Shown in pieces: positions 1-7,337 of a DNA stretch of 39,867 bases. Numbering within the stretch: the first letter of the stretch is position 1; every line of letters begins with the position of its first letter. This DNA comes from Clostridium sp. UBA5530. Lineage in GTDB: Bacteria > Bacillota > Clostridia > Clostridiales > Clostridiaceae. The stretch lies in the NCBI GenBank assembly GCA_002423705.1, contig DINW01000044.1:50015-89881 (forward strand), written 5' to 3'. The notes beneath the pieces were generated by a model. That model made no database searches and was not told the DNA's origin. It worked only from the letters and a program-made list of their open reading frames with translations. A program made the position numbers and the translations under genes.

Positions 1-1
1 T

Positions 2-460
2 ATAAGGTATGGAAAAATAACCGCCAGCGATGAAGAAGTGAAAAGGGCAGCAAAACTAGCCAATGCTCATGGATTTATAAAACAATTACCTCATGGTTAT
101 GATACAATCTTAGCTGATAATGGAAGCAACTTGTCTCATGGTCAAAGACAGCTCCTTGCCATAGCTAGATCTGTGCTATCAGAAGCCGCCATATTGATAT
201 TGGACGAGGCTACATCATCTATAGATACAAGGACAGAGGTTGAAATACAAAAGGCTATGTTAAGACTTATGAAAGGAAAAACAACCTTTGTTATAGCTCA
301 TAGATTAAGTACTATAAAAAATGCGGATATTATTTTAGTAGTAAATGATGGACGAATTACAGAAAAAGGAAATCACAATGAACTTATAGAAAAGGACGGA
401 TTTTATGCAGAACTTTATCGCATGTCTACTTGCTGTAACACTACAGTGTCTTTAGGCTAG
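2..460 (+). CDS. ABC exporter ATPase/permease, C-terminal fragment (5' end outside window)
   Basis: Only the last 152 codons are in the window; the frame is open back to base 2, so the gene starts upstream. What remains is the C-terminal half of an ABC nucleotide-binding domain. The signature LSHGQRQ is followed by Walker B and D-loop ILILDEATSSID and by the H-loop AHRLSTI. This arrangement is typical of MsbA/LmrA-type half-transporters with fused membrane and ATPase domains. Substrate cannot be told from this part. The domain looks complete at about FYAELYR. The last 12 residues, MSTCCNTTVSLG, and the stop are encoded by copy A of the 52-bp dispersed repeat, so the native C-terminus has probably been replaced. 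The next gene begins 42 bp downstream on the same strand. Confidence 0.9.
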   Translation: MRYGKITASDEEVKRAAKLANAHGFIKQLPHGYDTILADNGSNLSHGQRQLLAIARSVLSEAAILILDEATSSIDTRTEVEIQKAMLRLMKGKTTFVIAHRLSTIKNADIILVVNDGRITEKGNHNELIEKDGFYAELYRMSTCCNTTVSLG

Positions 461-466
461 AGATAA
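415..466 (+). repeat. 52-bp dispersed repeat, copy A (most diverged)
   Basis: Fifty-two bases bounded by TTATCG and GAGATAA, matching copies B (8948-8999) and C (35057-35108, opposite strand) without gaps. It differs from copy C at 7 positions. It overlaps the 3' end of the ABC exporter gene and supplies its last 12 codons and stop. The ends form an imperfect inverted repeat (TTATCTC/GAGATAA in copy C). Confidence 0.85.
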
Positions 467-502
467 AAGTGAATTTAGAAAATTGAAGGAGGATAAATAA
501 TT

Positions 503-2380
503 ATGAATGTATCATCAACAAATGGAGAAATAAAGTTGACCTTGAATCAGGAGGATTTCACTCTAAGTGTAAAGGGCCATGTATGGAGTTGGAGAGAAGA
601 CTATAGACCCTATATAGATACAGCATCAGGAAAAATTTACTTTTCGGAGGCTCTAAACATATGTCATGAACCTTGGCAAACAGGAGTAGGTTGTGGAATA
701 CGTAGTATATATAAGGAATTCAAAATTCATGGTAAGGTGATACCCTTTGCTTTTGAAACCGTAGTATGGATTGAAGAAAGTACTAATGATGTATTCTTTG
801 AATTTATTCCAATTTGTGAAGAGGGCATAGAGATAAAGGCAGTATATTGGCCAGGGCCTATGGAATTTTCAGACATAAGAAAAGATTGGTATACATTGAT
901 TAACTTAAGGCAAGGGCTTATGATTCCTAATGATTGGCCAAATGAAATATCAAAGGTAACCTTAGATGGTCAGATGTGTAGTGCTGCTTCTTCTATGCCA
1001 TGGTGGGGGCAAGTGAGGCCTGATTCAGGTTACATAGCTATATGTAAAGATCCTTGGGATGCCGCTTATAAGATTAATAAAGCCATTGATTGTCCTACGG
1101 AAATAGGTATAAAGTGGCTACCCAGTCTTGGTACTATAAGATATAAGAGACAAATAAGATATACATTTTTAGAAAAGTGCGACTATAATGACCTTTGTAA
1201 AGTTTATAGGAAATATGCTAAGGAAGTTGGAAATTTTGTATCTTTGGCAGAAAAATCTGCAAAAAATCCCCTAGTAGATAAGTTAATAGGTTCAGCAGTG
1301 ATACATAAAGGAATAAAGACCAATATAGTACAGGAATCTAGAATGTACAACAAAGAAGATATTTCTAAAAATAAAGTAATAACACCTTTTAAAGTTAGAA
1401 CTGAAGAGATGAAGAAATTAAAGGCAACAGGGGTTGAAAAAGCATATTTACATCTTGATGGGTGGGGAGATCCTGGGTACGATAACAAACATCCTGACTA
1501 TCTACCTCCATGTATAGAAGCTGGGGGCATAGAAGGACTACTTGAGCTTTCCAATACTATGTCCAATCTAGGATATATGTTTGGTATCCATGATCAGTAC
1601 AGAGATTACTATTTTGATGCTCCTACGTTTGATAAAAATTTTGCTGTAACTAATGTTGATGGAACTATACCTGAAAATTATTTTTGGGCTGGAGGACATC
1701 AAACCTTTATATGCCCGTCTCAAAGTATTTATTACGTAAGAAGAAATTTTCAGCAACTATTTAAATATGGTGTCCATTTAGAAGCTGCTTATTTAGATGT
1801 TTTCACATGCAATGAGTTAGATGAATGTAATCATCCTTGGCACAAAGTTACCAGAAGGGAATGTGCAGAGCTTAGAAAAAGCTGCTTTGACTATTTGTTA
1901 TCCCAAAACATACTTCCAAGTTCTGAGGAAGTGGTGGATTGGGCAATGCCTAGTTTAGTATTCTGCCACTATGCACCTTATGAATTCATGTTTGAGAAGG
2001 ATGATTCAAAAGATAAGGGAATACCTGTACCTTTATTAAATTTAGTATATCATGACTGTATAATTATACCATGGATACTTAAAGCAGTGGATTTTCCAGC
2101 ACCCTTAAGAAATGAAGATAAAACTATAGATTATAAACTTTATGCTATTTTAAATGGGGGAGGAGCATATTTAGATAGTGAAGCTGAAGAAAAGGAGTTA
2201 GAAAGAGAGATTGCTAGATATAGAGAAGTAGCAACCTTACAAGAGAAAGTGGCTAAATGTGAAATGGTAAAACATGATTTTCTTGATGAGGACTATAAAA
2301 TTCAACGTACATTGTTTTCTGATGGAACGGAAGTAACTGTGGATTTCAATAAAGGGGACTATAGTATAAAAAGGTTATGA
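503..2380 (+). CDS. glycoside hydrolase-like TIM-barrel protein (DUF5696/GH101-like), function unassigned
   Basis: A 625-residue protein with no signal peptide or membrane segment, so probably cytoplasmic. The start is supported by AAGGAGG ten bases upstream of the ATG. The N-terminal half is beta-rich and full of aromatic residues, like carbohydrate-binding or beta-sandwich domains. The second half reads like a TIM barrel, with motifs YLHLDGWGDPG, FGIHDQYRDYYFD and AAYLDVF. By analogy with retaining alpha-galactosaminidase-like families, the Asp in YLDVF and the Glu pair in SSEEVVDW about 43 residues later are candidate catalytic acids. That assignment is inference from motif shape, not homology I could verify. 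It follows the ABC exporter on the same strand and may be co-transcribed with it. The M-box leader begins after it. The precise family and substrate are uncertain. Confidence 0.55.
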   Translation: MNVSSTNGEIKLTLNQEDFTLSVKGHVWSWREDYRPYIDTASGKIYFSEALNICHEPWQTGVGCGIRSIYKEFKIHGKVIPFAFETVVWIEESTNDVFFEFIPICEEGIEIKAVYWPGPMEFSDIRKDWYTLINLRQGLMIPNDWPNEISKVTLDGQMCSAASSMPWWGQVRPDSGYIAICKDPWDAAYKINKAIDCPTEIGIKWLPSLGTIRYKRQIRYTFLEKCDYNDLCKVYRKYAKEVGNFVSLAEKSAKNPLVDKLIGSAVIHKGIKTNIVQESRMYNKEDISKNKVITPFKVRTEEMKKLKATGVEKAYLHLDGWGDPGYDNKHPDYLPPCIEAGGIEGLLELSNTMSNLGYMFGIHDQYRDYYFDAPTFDKNFAVTNVDGTIPENYFWAGGHQTFICPSQSIYYVRRNFQQLFKYGVHLEAAYLDVFTCNELDECNHPWHKVTRRECAELRKSCFDYLLSQNILPSSEEVVDWAMPSLVFCHYAPYEFMFEKDDSKDKGIPVPLLNLVYHDCIIIPWILKAVDFPAPLRNEDKTIDYKLYAILNGGGAYLDSEAEEKELEREIARYREVATLQEKVAKCEMVKHDFLDEDYKIQRTLFSDGTEVTVDFNKGDYSIKRL

Positions 2381-2444
2381 AATAGATGAATACAAATGTC
2401 CCATCCTGTTTAAATTTGACAGTAAATAAATATGGTGACAAAGG

Positions 2445-2472
2445 TTGCATTTTTGAAATTTTATAATATAAT
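2445..2472 (+). promoter_or_regulatory. probable sigma-A promoter of the M-box transcript
   Basis: TTGCAT (2445-2450) and TATAAT (2467-2472) are separated by 16 bases, directly upstream of the M-box aptamer. A second overlapping TATAAT lies at 2462. Confidence 0.55.
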
Positions 2473-2648
2473 TATTGTAGGAGATTAATGTTAGGTGAGG
2501 CTCCTACAGGGATATATGCTGCTGCCCCGAAACATGGAGACATGCCAATGGGGTCAACAGGTACTATCGAATTAAGGTTTTACTTAATGTAGCTGGTCAA
2601 ATAGACCAAAGCCCTGTAGTGCTAAAACTCAACGATAATTTATATTGT
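2468..2648 (+). ncRNA. M-box (ykoK leader) Mg2+ riboswitch aptamer
   Basis: The hallmark M-box blocks are present in order: TTAGGTGAGGCTCCTACAGG, GCTGCTGCCCC, ACATGCCAATGGGGTCAACAGG, a TAAGG...CTTAATG stem, AGCTGG, and TGTAGTGCTAAAACTC. The ends ATAATTATTG and CGATAATTTAT form the closing P1 helix. M-box RNAs bind Mg2+ and shut off Mg2+ transport genes by termination. Here the aptamer is followed by an intrinsic terminator and then the MgtE-N/CBS gene. Confidence 0.93.
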
Positions 2649-2664
2649 GATTATAGTTGATTTT

Positions 2665-2697
2665 AGAGAGCCTTAGTGGCTCTTTTTATTTTTTTAA
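2665..2697 (+). terminator. M-box expression-platform terminator
   Basis: Stem AGAGAGCC / GGCTCTTT with a five-base loop, followed by a T-rich run. It should form when Mg2+ is bound to the upstream aptamer. Confidence 0.85.
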
Positions 2698-2719
2698 GTT
2701 TAAGGTGGTGAGATTTAAA

Positions 2720-2794
2720 ATGGAGGGTGTCCCTCAAGATATTAAACCAAAACTGAATAATGAGATCTTAGAGGAGTACTCCATTTATATATAG
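2720..2794 (+). CDS. candidate 24-codon leader peptide ORF
   Basis: ATG at 2720 with an AAGGTGGTGA Shine-Dalgarno-like sequence starting at 2702, reading 24 codons to TAG at 2792-2794. The peptide begins MEGVPQDIKPK and ends ILEEYSIYI. It lies between the M-box terminator and the SD-sequestering hairpin of the next gene, and its stop codon abuts the base of that hairpin. Codons 17-20 contain the 5' arm of an alternative helix that would open the hairpin. No homologue is known to me; translation is inferred only from the SD and the position. Confidence 0.45.
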   Translation: MEGVPQDIKPKLNNEILEEYSIYI

Positions 2795-2831
2795 GCTATT
2801 CCTCTAATGGTCCCGCCAAAGGAGGAATAGC
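2795..2831 (+). promoter_or_regulatory. hairpin sequestering the Shine-Dalgarno of the MgtE-N/CBS gene
   Basis: Perfect 10-bp inverted repeat GCTATTCCTC (2795-2804) / GAGGAATAGC (2822-2831) with a 17-base loop. The 3' arm contains the GGAGG of the downstream gene, whose ATG is at 2833. A competing helix pairs 2768-2778 (TTAGAGGAGTA) with 2797-2807 (TATTCCTCTAA), 11 bp with one G-U, and is mutually exclusive with it. Confidence 0.7.
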
Positions 2832-2832
2832 A

Positions 2833-4098
2833 ATGAAGAAACTTAACGTAGTTTATTTTAGCAGCATTTTAAACAAGAAATTTGTAGACGAATTTAACGA
2901 CTGTATTGGCAAATTAAAGGATATTTATGTTACTACAGAGGATGGATATCCCAAAGTCATTGGTTATAGCCTCAAAAGAGGTACTGAAATTTTCAGCTAT
3001 GAATTTAGGAGCATTCAATTCATAGAGGAGGATGATGGAAAAGTTGCTATCCACGCTAGGGGAGGAGCAGAGATACTTCCAAGAACCTATTCTTACAAGT
3101 TGTCAAAAAACTTGCTTGGCAAAGAAATTGTAGATATCAACGGTAAAAAAGTAGTAAGGGTTAATGACTTAAGGCTAGCTTTCGTAGGAGGAGAGCTAAG
3201 GGTAGTAGCAGTAGATAATAGTTTTTTAGCTTTGGCTAGAAGATTGGGATTTGAATCTGTAGTTAAGGGAATGTATAAAATTATAGGAAAAACCGCTAAA
3301 GAATCCCTAATCATGTGGGAGGATGTAGAATCACTAGAAATGGTAGATAACAGCTTACAACTTCAAGTACCATTTCAAAAATTATCAACATTACATCCTG
3401 CAGATTTAGCTGATATATTAGAAGAAATGGATTCTAAATACAGAACCAAGGTATTTGAAAACTTAGATGAAAGTTTTGCAGCAGAGACCTTAGAGGAAAT
3501 AGAACCAAAGGTTCAAGCAGATATTATGCAAAGTCTCAGTGAAAGTAAAGTTTCTGAGATATTATTAAATATGTCTAATGATGAAATAGTTGATCTTTTA
3601 GAAGAAGTAGATGAAGAAACTAGAGAAAAAATATTAACCCACTTAGAAGAAGAAGATTCTAGAGAAATCAAGGAACTTATGTCTTATCAAGATGAAACAG
3701 TAGGCTCTCTTATGACTAAGGACTTTATATCCTTTAATATAGACATTACAGTAGGTGAAACTGTGGATATATTAAAAGAGATGCAGCCTGACGAGGAAAT
3801 GGCATATTATATTTTTATAGTAGATGATGATGAGAAAATTCAAGGTTTTGTATCCTTAAAGGATTTGCTTCTTCATGATGGAGATGTAAAACTATATGAT
3901 ATAATGGAAAAGGATGTTACAACTATAAATGTGGATGATGATATAGAAAATACCATAGAAATATCCACAAAGTATGATTTGTTATCTATTCCAGTTGTGG
4001 ATAATGATGATAAATTATGTGGAATTGTAATACTTCATGATATAGTGGATGAGTTTTTATTGCCTATGTGGAAAAGAAAATTTAAGAAGGCTGTATAG
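2833..4098 (+). CDS. PRC-barrel / MgtE N-domain / CBS-pair protein, soluble Mg2+-responsive regulator candidate
   Basis: A 421-residue soluble protein. Residues 1-170 look like two PRC-barrel-type beta domains. Around 180-285 lies an acidic helical MgtE intracellular N domain (HPADLADILEEMD, EIVDLLEEVDEETREKIL). Around 285-410 is a CBS pair (VGSLMTKDF..., LYDIMEKDVTTI..., LSIPVVDNDDKLCGIV). In MgtE channels the N and CBS domains sense cytoplasmic Mg2+ and gate the pore. Here the membrane domain is absent: the protein ends with a basic MWKRKFKKAV tail. Control by an M-box supports a role in Mg2+ homeostasis. In some clostridia I recall such proteins next to Nramp-type transporters, but none follows here; a terminator and an unrelated Cys T-box operon come next. 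It presumably acts on a transporter encoded elsewhere. Confidence 0.85.
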   Translation: MKKLNVVYFSSILNKKFVDEFNDCIGKLKDIYVTTEDGYPKVIGYSLKRGTEIFSYEFRSIQFIEEDDGKVAIHARGGAEILPRTYSYKLSKNLLGKEIVDINGKKVVRVNDLRLAFVGGELRVVAVDNSFLALARRLGFESVVKGMYKIIGKTAKESLIMWEDVESLEMVDNSLQLQVPFQKLSTLHPADLADILEEMDSKYRTKVFENLDESFAAETLEEIEPKVQADIMQSLSESKVSEILLNMSNDEIVDLLEEVDEETREKILTHLEEEDSREIKELMSYQDETVGSLMTKDFISFNIDITVGETVDILKEMQPDEEMAYYIFIVDDDEKIQGFVSLKDLLLHDGDVKLYDIMEKDVTTINVDDDIENTIEISTKYDLLSIPVVDNDDKLCGIVILHDIVDEFLLPMWKRKFKKAV

Positions 4099-4160
4099 TT
4101 TAATGAAATCATGTATGATAATTGGAAATTTAGAATTTTAAATTTTACATTCTAAATTAA

Positions 4161-4200
4161 GGGAATGTATCAAAATAATTTTGATACATCCCCATTTTTA
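4161..4200 (+). terminator. intrinsic terminator after the MgtE-N/CBS gene
   Basis: Stem GGG-ATGTATCAAAA / TTTTGATACATCCC with a three-base loop and one bulge, then CATTTTTAG. A smaller AT-rich hairpin (TTTAGAAT/ATTCTAAA) lies just upstream at about 4131-4156. Confidence 0.8.
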
Positions 4201-4276
4201 GTTTCATTATATCTTACTCTTTTTGAAATAAGTGTTGATGGATATTAAAAAAATAAAACTTTTTTGTTTTTACTAG

Positions 4277-4304
4277 TTGACAAATTAAAACTTTAGAATA
4301 TAAT
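4277..4304 (+). promoter_or_regulatory. sigma-A promoter of the cysK-cysE T-box transcript
   Basis: Consensus TTGACA (4277-4282), 16-base spacer, consensus TATAAT (4299-4304), immediately ahead of the T-box leader. Confidence 0.85.
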
Positions 4305-4314
4305 AAAATATAAA

Positions 4315-4650
4315 TCATAGTATTTTAGTCGGAAATGCAGTGAAGAAGGAAAGTAGCATAAATCCAGGTTACAGAGAGGGAAGATAGGTGAGAGCTTTCC
4401 ACCCATAACTTGTTGTAGATATTATCCTAAGTACTAGGGATCCCATAATGGATAATTTTAAAGATAAGTTGGTTTTATGTGAAGTGCCCTTTAGAGCAGG
4501 TGCCTGAAAAATTAGTAAGGTTCCCCGGGATAGCCCGTTACAGCTGTAGAGCATGGAAGTGCTCGAGAAAGAAGGATTCTATATCTAAGTAGAGTGGAAC
4601 CACGGAGTATACGCTTCGTCTCTAATATAACAGAGACGGGGTTTTTTTAT
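4315..4650 (+). ncRNA. T-box leader, tRNA-Cys responsive
   Basis: The T-box core AGAGTGGAACCACGG sits at 4591-4605, preceded by a long stem I region with an AGAGAGGGAAG block. It is followed by terminator CGTCTCT (4617-4623) / AGAGACG (4632-4638) and a T run. In T-boxes the bases after TGG pair with the tRNA 3' end. Here TGGA implies a discriminator U, which fits tRNA-Cys. A TGC codon at 4485-4487, after a GAA, is the likely specifier (a TGT lies just before it). Uncharged tRNA-Cys should antiterminate and switch on cysteine synthesis. Confidence 0.9.
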
Positions 4651-4675
4651 TTTTAAATTTAAGGAGGAATTTTTT

Positions 4676-5581
4676 ATGATATTTAATTCAGCTATAGAGA
4701 TGATTGGTAATACACCAATGATAAATATAAAAACAGAGGAAAATAGTGCAAAGGTATATTTAAAACTAGAAGGGTACAACCCAGCTGGAAGTATTAAGGA
4801 TAGAGCAGCATTGGGGATGATTGAAAAAGCTGAGGCTGAAGGAAGATTGAAACCAGGTTCAACTATAATAGAGCCAACCAGTGGAAATACAGGAATTGCA
4901 CTAGCAATGATAGGAAAACTTAAAGGCTATAAAGTAGTTATAGTTATGCCAGATACTATGTCTGTAGAAAGAAGAAACATGATAAAGGCTTATGGAGCAG
5001 AGCTTATATTAACAGATGGGGCTAAAGGCATGAAAGGAGCCATAAGTAAGGCTGAAGAAATATCAACCAGTAAGGAAGGATATTTCATGCCACAACAATT
5101 CTTAAATGAAGCTAACCCTAAAAAACATTATGAAACTACAGCTAAAGAAATTTTGCAGGATTTACCTAAAGTAGATGTATTTATAGCGGGAGTAGGCACA
5201 GGAGGAACTATTTCAGGAGTTGGAAAATATTTAAAAGAAAATTTGGATTATGTCATGGTATACGGAGTAGAGCCTGAAAAGTCACCAGTGATAAATGGAG
5301 GAAATCCAGGGCCACATAAAATTCAAGGTATTGGTGCAGGATTCATACCTGACATATATGATAAAAGCGTGGTAGACAAGGTCATCAAGGTAAAGGATGA
5401 AGAAGCTTTTTGTGGGGCTAGAAAAGTAGCTAGAGAAGATGGAATACTCATAGGAATATCTTCAGGAGCCAATGTTTATGCTGCTTTAGAGGTAGCTAAG
5501 ACTTTAGATAAAGATAAAATCGTAGTCACTGTAGCACCAGACAGGGGAGAGAAGTATTTATCTATGGGTTTGTATGAATAA
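4676..5581 (+). CDS. cysK: O-acetylserine sulfhydrylase (cysteine synthase)
   Basis: Catalyses O-acetylserine plus sulfide to cysteine and acetate, the last step of cysteine synthesis, in the cytoplasm. The 301-residue length is normal for CysK. Lys41 in NPAGSIKDRAA is the PLP Schiff-base lysine. TSGNTGIALA is the substrate-binding loop, and GVGTGGTISG the PLP phosphate-binding glycine loop. The start is supported by AAGGAGG nine bases upstream of the ATG. It is the first gene after a Cys T-box and lies 21 bp before cysE, forming a two-gene operon whose expression should follow tRNA-Cys charging. Confidence 0.96.
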   Translation: MIFNSAIEMIGNTPMINIKTEENSAKVYLKLEGYNPAGSIKDRAALGMIEKAEAEGRLKPGSTIIEPTSGNTGIALAMIGKLKGYKVVIVMPDTMSVERRNMIKAYGAELILTDGAKGMKGAISKAEEISTSKEGYFMPQQFLNEANPKKHYETTAKEILQDLPKVDVFIAGVGTGGTISGVGKYLKENLDYVMVYGVEPEKSPVINGGNPGPHKIQGIGAGFIPDIYDKSVVDKVIKVKDEEAFCGARKVAREDGILIGISSGANVYAALEVAKTLDKDKIVVTVAPDRGEKYLSMGLYE

Positions 5582-5602
5582 AATAAAGAAGGAGAGATCC
5601 AA

Positions 5603-6184
5603 TTGAAAACACTAATATATGATGTAAAAAATGTACTAAGAAAAGATCCAGCAGCTAGAAATTTTATTGAAGTAATCCTACTTTATCCAGCTATTCATGC
5701 TTTAATTATATATAGAATTGCACATTTGTTTTATAATGCTAAGCTCTTTTTTATGGCAAGATTAACGTCTCAATTGGGGCGGTTTATAACCGGTATAGAA
5801 ATACACCCAGGAGCTAAGATAGGCAAAGGCTTATTTATAGATCATGGCATGGGAGTTGTCATAGGAGAAACGGCAGAAATAGGGGATGATGTGACTATTT
5901 ATCATGGTGTTACTCTAGGGGGAGTAGGTACCAATAAAGGAAAAAGACATCCCACCATTAAAGATAAGGTAATAATAGGAGCAGGAGCCAAAATATTAGG
6001 CCCCATAATAGTAGGAGTAGGGGCTAAAATTGGAGCTAATGCAGTGGTATTAAAAGATGTGCCGGATAAAGCCACAGCTGTAGGCATTCCAGCTGAAATT
6101 ATAATAAAAGATAAAGCTACTATTATAGAAATAAAGGATTATAAGGGTATGAAAAAGGTAATATATAATGATATGATTATATAA
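5603..6184 (+). CDS. cysE: serine O-acetyltransferase
   Basis: Transfers acetyl from acetyl-CoA to L-serine, giving the substrate of CysK. The 193-residue form is the short Firmicute type with a reduced N-terminal helical domain. The C-terminal left-handed beta-helix is visible as hexapeptide repeats (IEIHPGAKIGKGLFIDHG, IGETAEIGDDVTIYHGVTLG). His81 in the DHG motif and the His of GKRHPTI correspond to known catalytic and binding histidines of the family. Start is TTG at 5603 with AAGGAGA twelve bases upstream. It follows cysK under the same T-box. CysE and CysK commonly form the cysteine synthase complex. Confidence 0.95.
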   Translation: MKTLIYDVKNVLRKDPAARNFIEVILLYPAIHALIIYRIAHLFYNAKLFFMARLTSQLGRFITGIEIHPGAKIGKGLFIDHGMGVVIGETAEIGDDVTIYHGVTLGGVGTNKGKRHPTIKDKVIIGAGAKILGPIIVGVGAKIGANAVVLKDVPDKATAVGIPAEIIIKDKATIIEIKDYKGMKKVIYNDMII

Positions 6185-6263
6185 AGGTTAGATTAGATAA
6201 CCTAGGATGTAAGATATTAAGGTTAAATAGAGCTTTTAATAGAATTAATTGAGAGGTTTATAC

Positions 6264-7253
6264 ATGAATATCAAGGATGAAATATTAAGATATAGCAAAG
6301 AATTAGGATTAAATACAGTAGGTTTTGTAAAATGCAGAAGATTTGAGGAGTTAGAAGAAGAGCTCAAATATAGAAAGTCAGAGAAGATAGAAAATGAATT
6401 TGAAGAAAAGGATATAGACAAAAGAATAAATCCTTTTAGCTATATGGAAGATGGAAAGACTATTATCTCCATAGCTTTCCCTTACAGATGTGAGGATGAA
6501 GGTTATGGAGAGGTATATTTCTCTTCTTATACTAGAAGATTAGATTATCATAGGGTGGTTTTAAAATACTTGAATAGGATATGTGATTTTATAGAAAAAG
6601 AATTCAAAGGAAAAGCAATAGCTATGGTGGATAGCAATGGGTTACCTGAAAGGTATATAGCATGCTTAAGTAGAATAGGCTTTATAGGGAAAAATAATAT
6701 GGTTATAACTAAAGAATATGGGTCCTATGTTTTTTTAGGGGAGATAATAACAGACCTAGCAATGGACCAATATGATGATGAATGGGCATCTAAGGCCCAA
6801 GATCCATGTGGCAACTGTGATATATGTTTAAAGAAATGTCCTACATCAGCTATAAACAAAATCAAAACCATGCCCAATAGGTGTATGTCCTATATAACTC
6901 AGCAAAAGGACATAGAAGAAAAATGGATAAAGATTATGGATGGAAGATTGTTTGGCTGTGATGATTGTCAAAGGTACTGTCCATACAACCTAAAAGCTAA
7001 GTTTACTAATCTAGAAGAATTTAAAACCTTAGATTTTATGAATAATCCTGATATAGATGAGCTTATATATATGGATAATAAATTATTTAAAGAAAGGTAT
7101 AGCAATACATCCTGTGGTTGGAGAGGAAAGGCTCTTCTTCAGCGAAATGCTATAATAGCAAAAGCTGTTAAGAAAAATAATAGGGACATTGATAATAAAA
7201 GACTTACCTCTCCTAAGGTTATAAGCTGCTATGAGTTAATAAAGAATTTATAA
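6264..7253 (+). CDS. queG: epoxyqueuosine reductase
   Basis: Reduces epoxyqueuosine to queuosine at the wobble base of tRNAs with GUN anticodons, using cobalamin and two [4Fe-4S] clusters. Both cluster motifs are present: Cys182-x2-Cys185-x2-Cys188-x3-Cys192 (CGNCDICLKKC) and Cys232-x2-Cys235-x3-Cys239 (CDDCQRYC). The central DSNGLPERYIA and GKNNMVI segments are typical of the family. Length is 329 residues, with a short HEAT-like C-terminal end (WRGKALLQRNAIIA). I prefer ATG 6264, with GAGAGG seven bases upstream, over TTG 6249, which overlaps that SD. A weak AGGTTA/TAACCT hairpin lies in the spacer after cysE. Confidence 0.92.
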   Translation: MNIKDEILRYSKELGLNTVGFVKCRRFEELEEELKYRKSEKIENEFEEKDIDKRINPFSYMEDGKTIISIAFPYRCEDEGYGEVYFSSYTRRLDYHRVVLKYLNRICDFIEKEFKGKAIAMVDSNGLPERYIACLSRIGFIGKNNMVITKEYGSYVFLGEIITDLAMDQYDDEWASKAQDPCGNCDICLKKCPTSAINKIKTMPNRCMSYITQQKDIEEKWIKIMDGRLFGCDDCQRYCPYNLKAKFTNLEEFKTLDFMNNPDIDELIYMDNKLFKERYSNTSCGWRGKALLQRNAIIAKAVKKNNRDIDNKRLTSPKVISCYELIKNL

Positions 7254-7337
7254 CCATATTGAAGATTATAGTATTTATAATATAATATACTTATAATAAT
7301 ATGAGGAATAAGGTTCGTTTAAGAGAGGTTGGTATTT

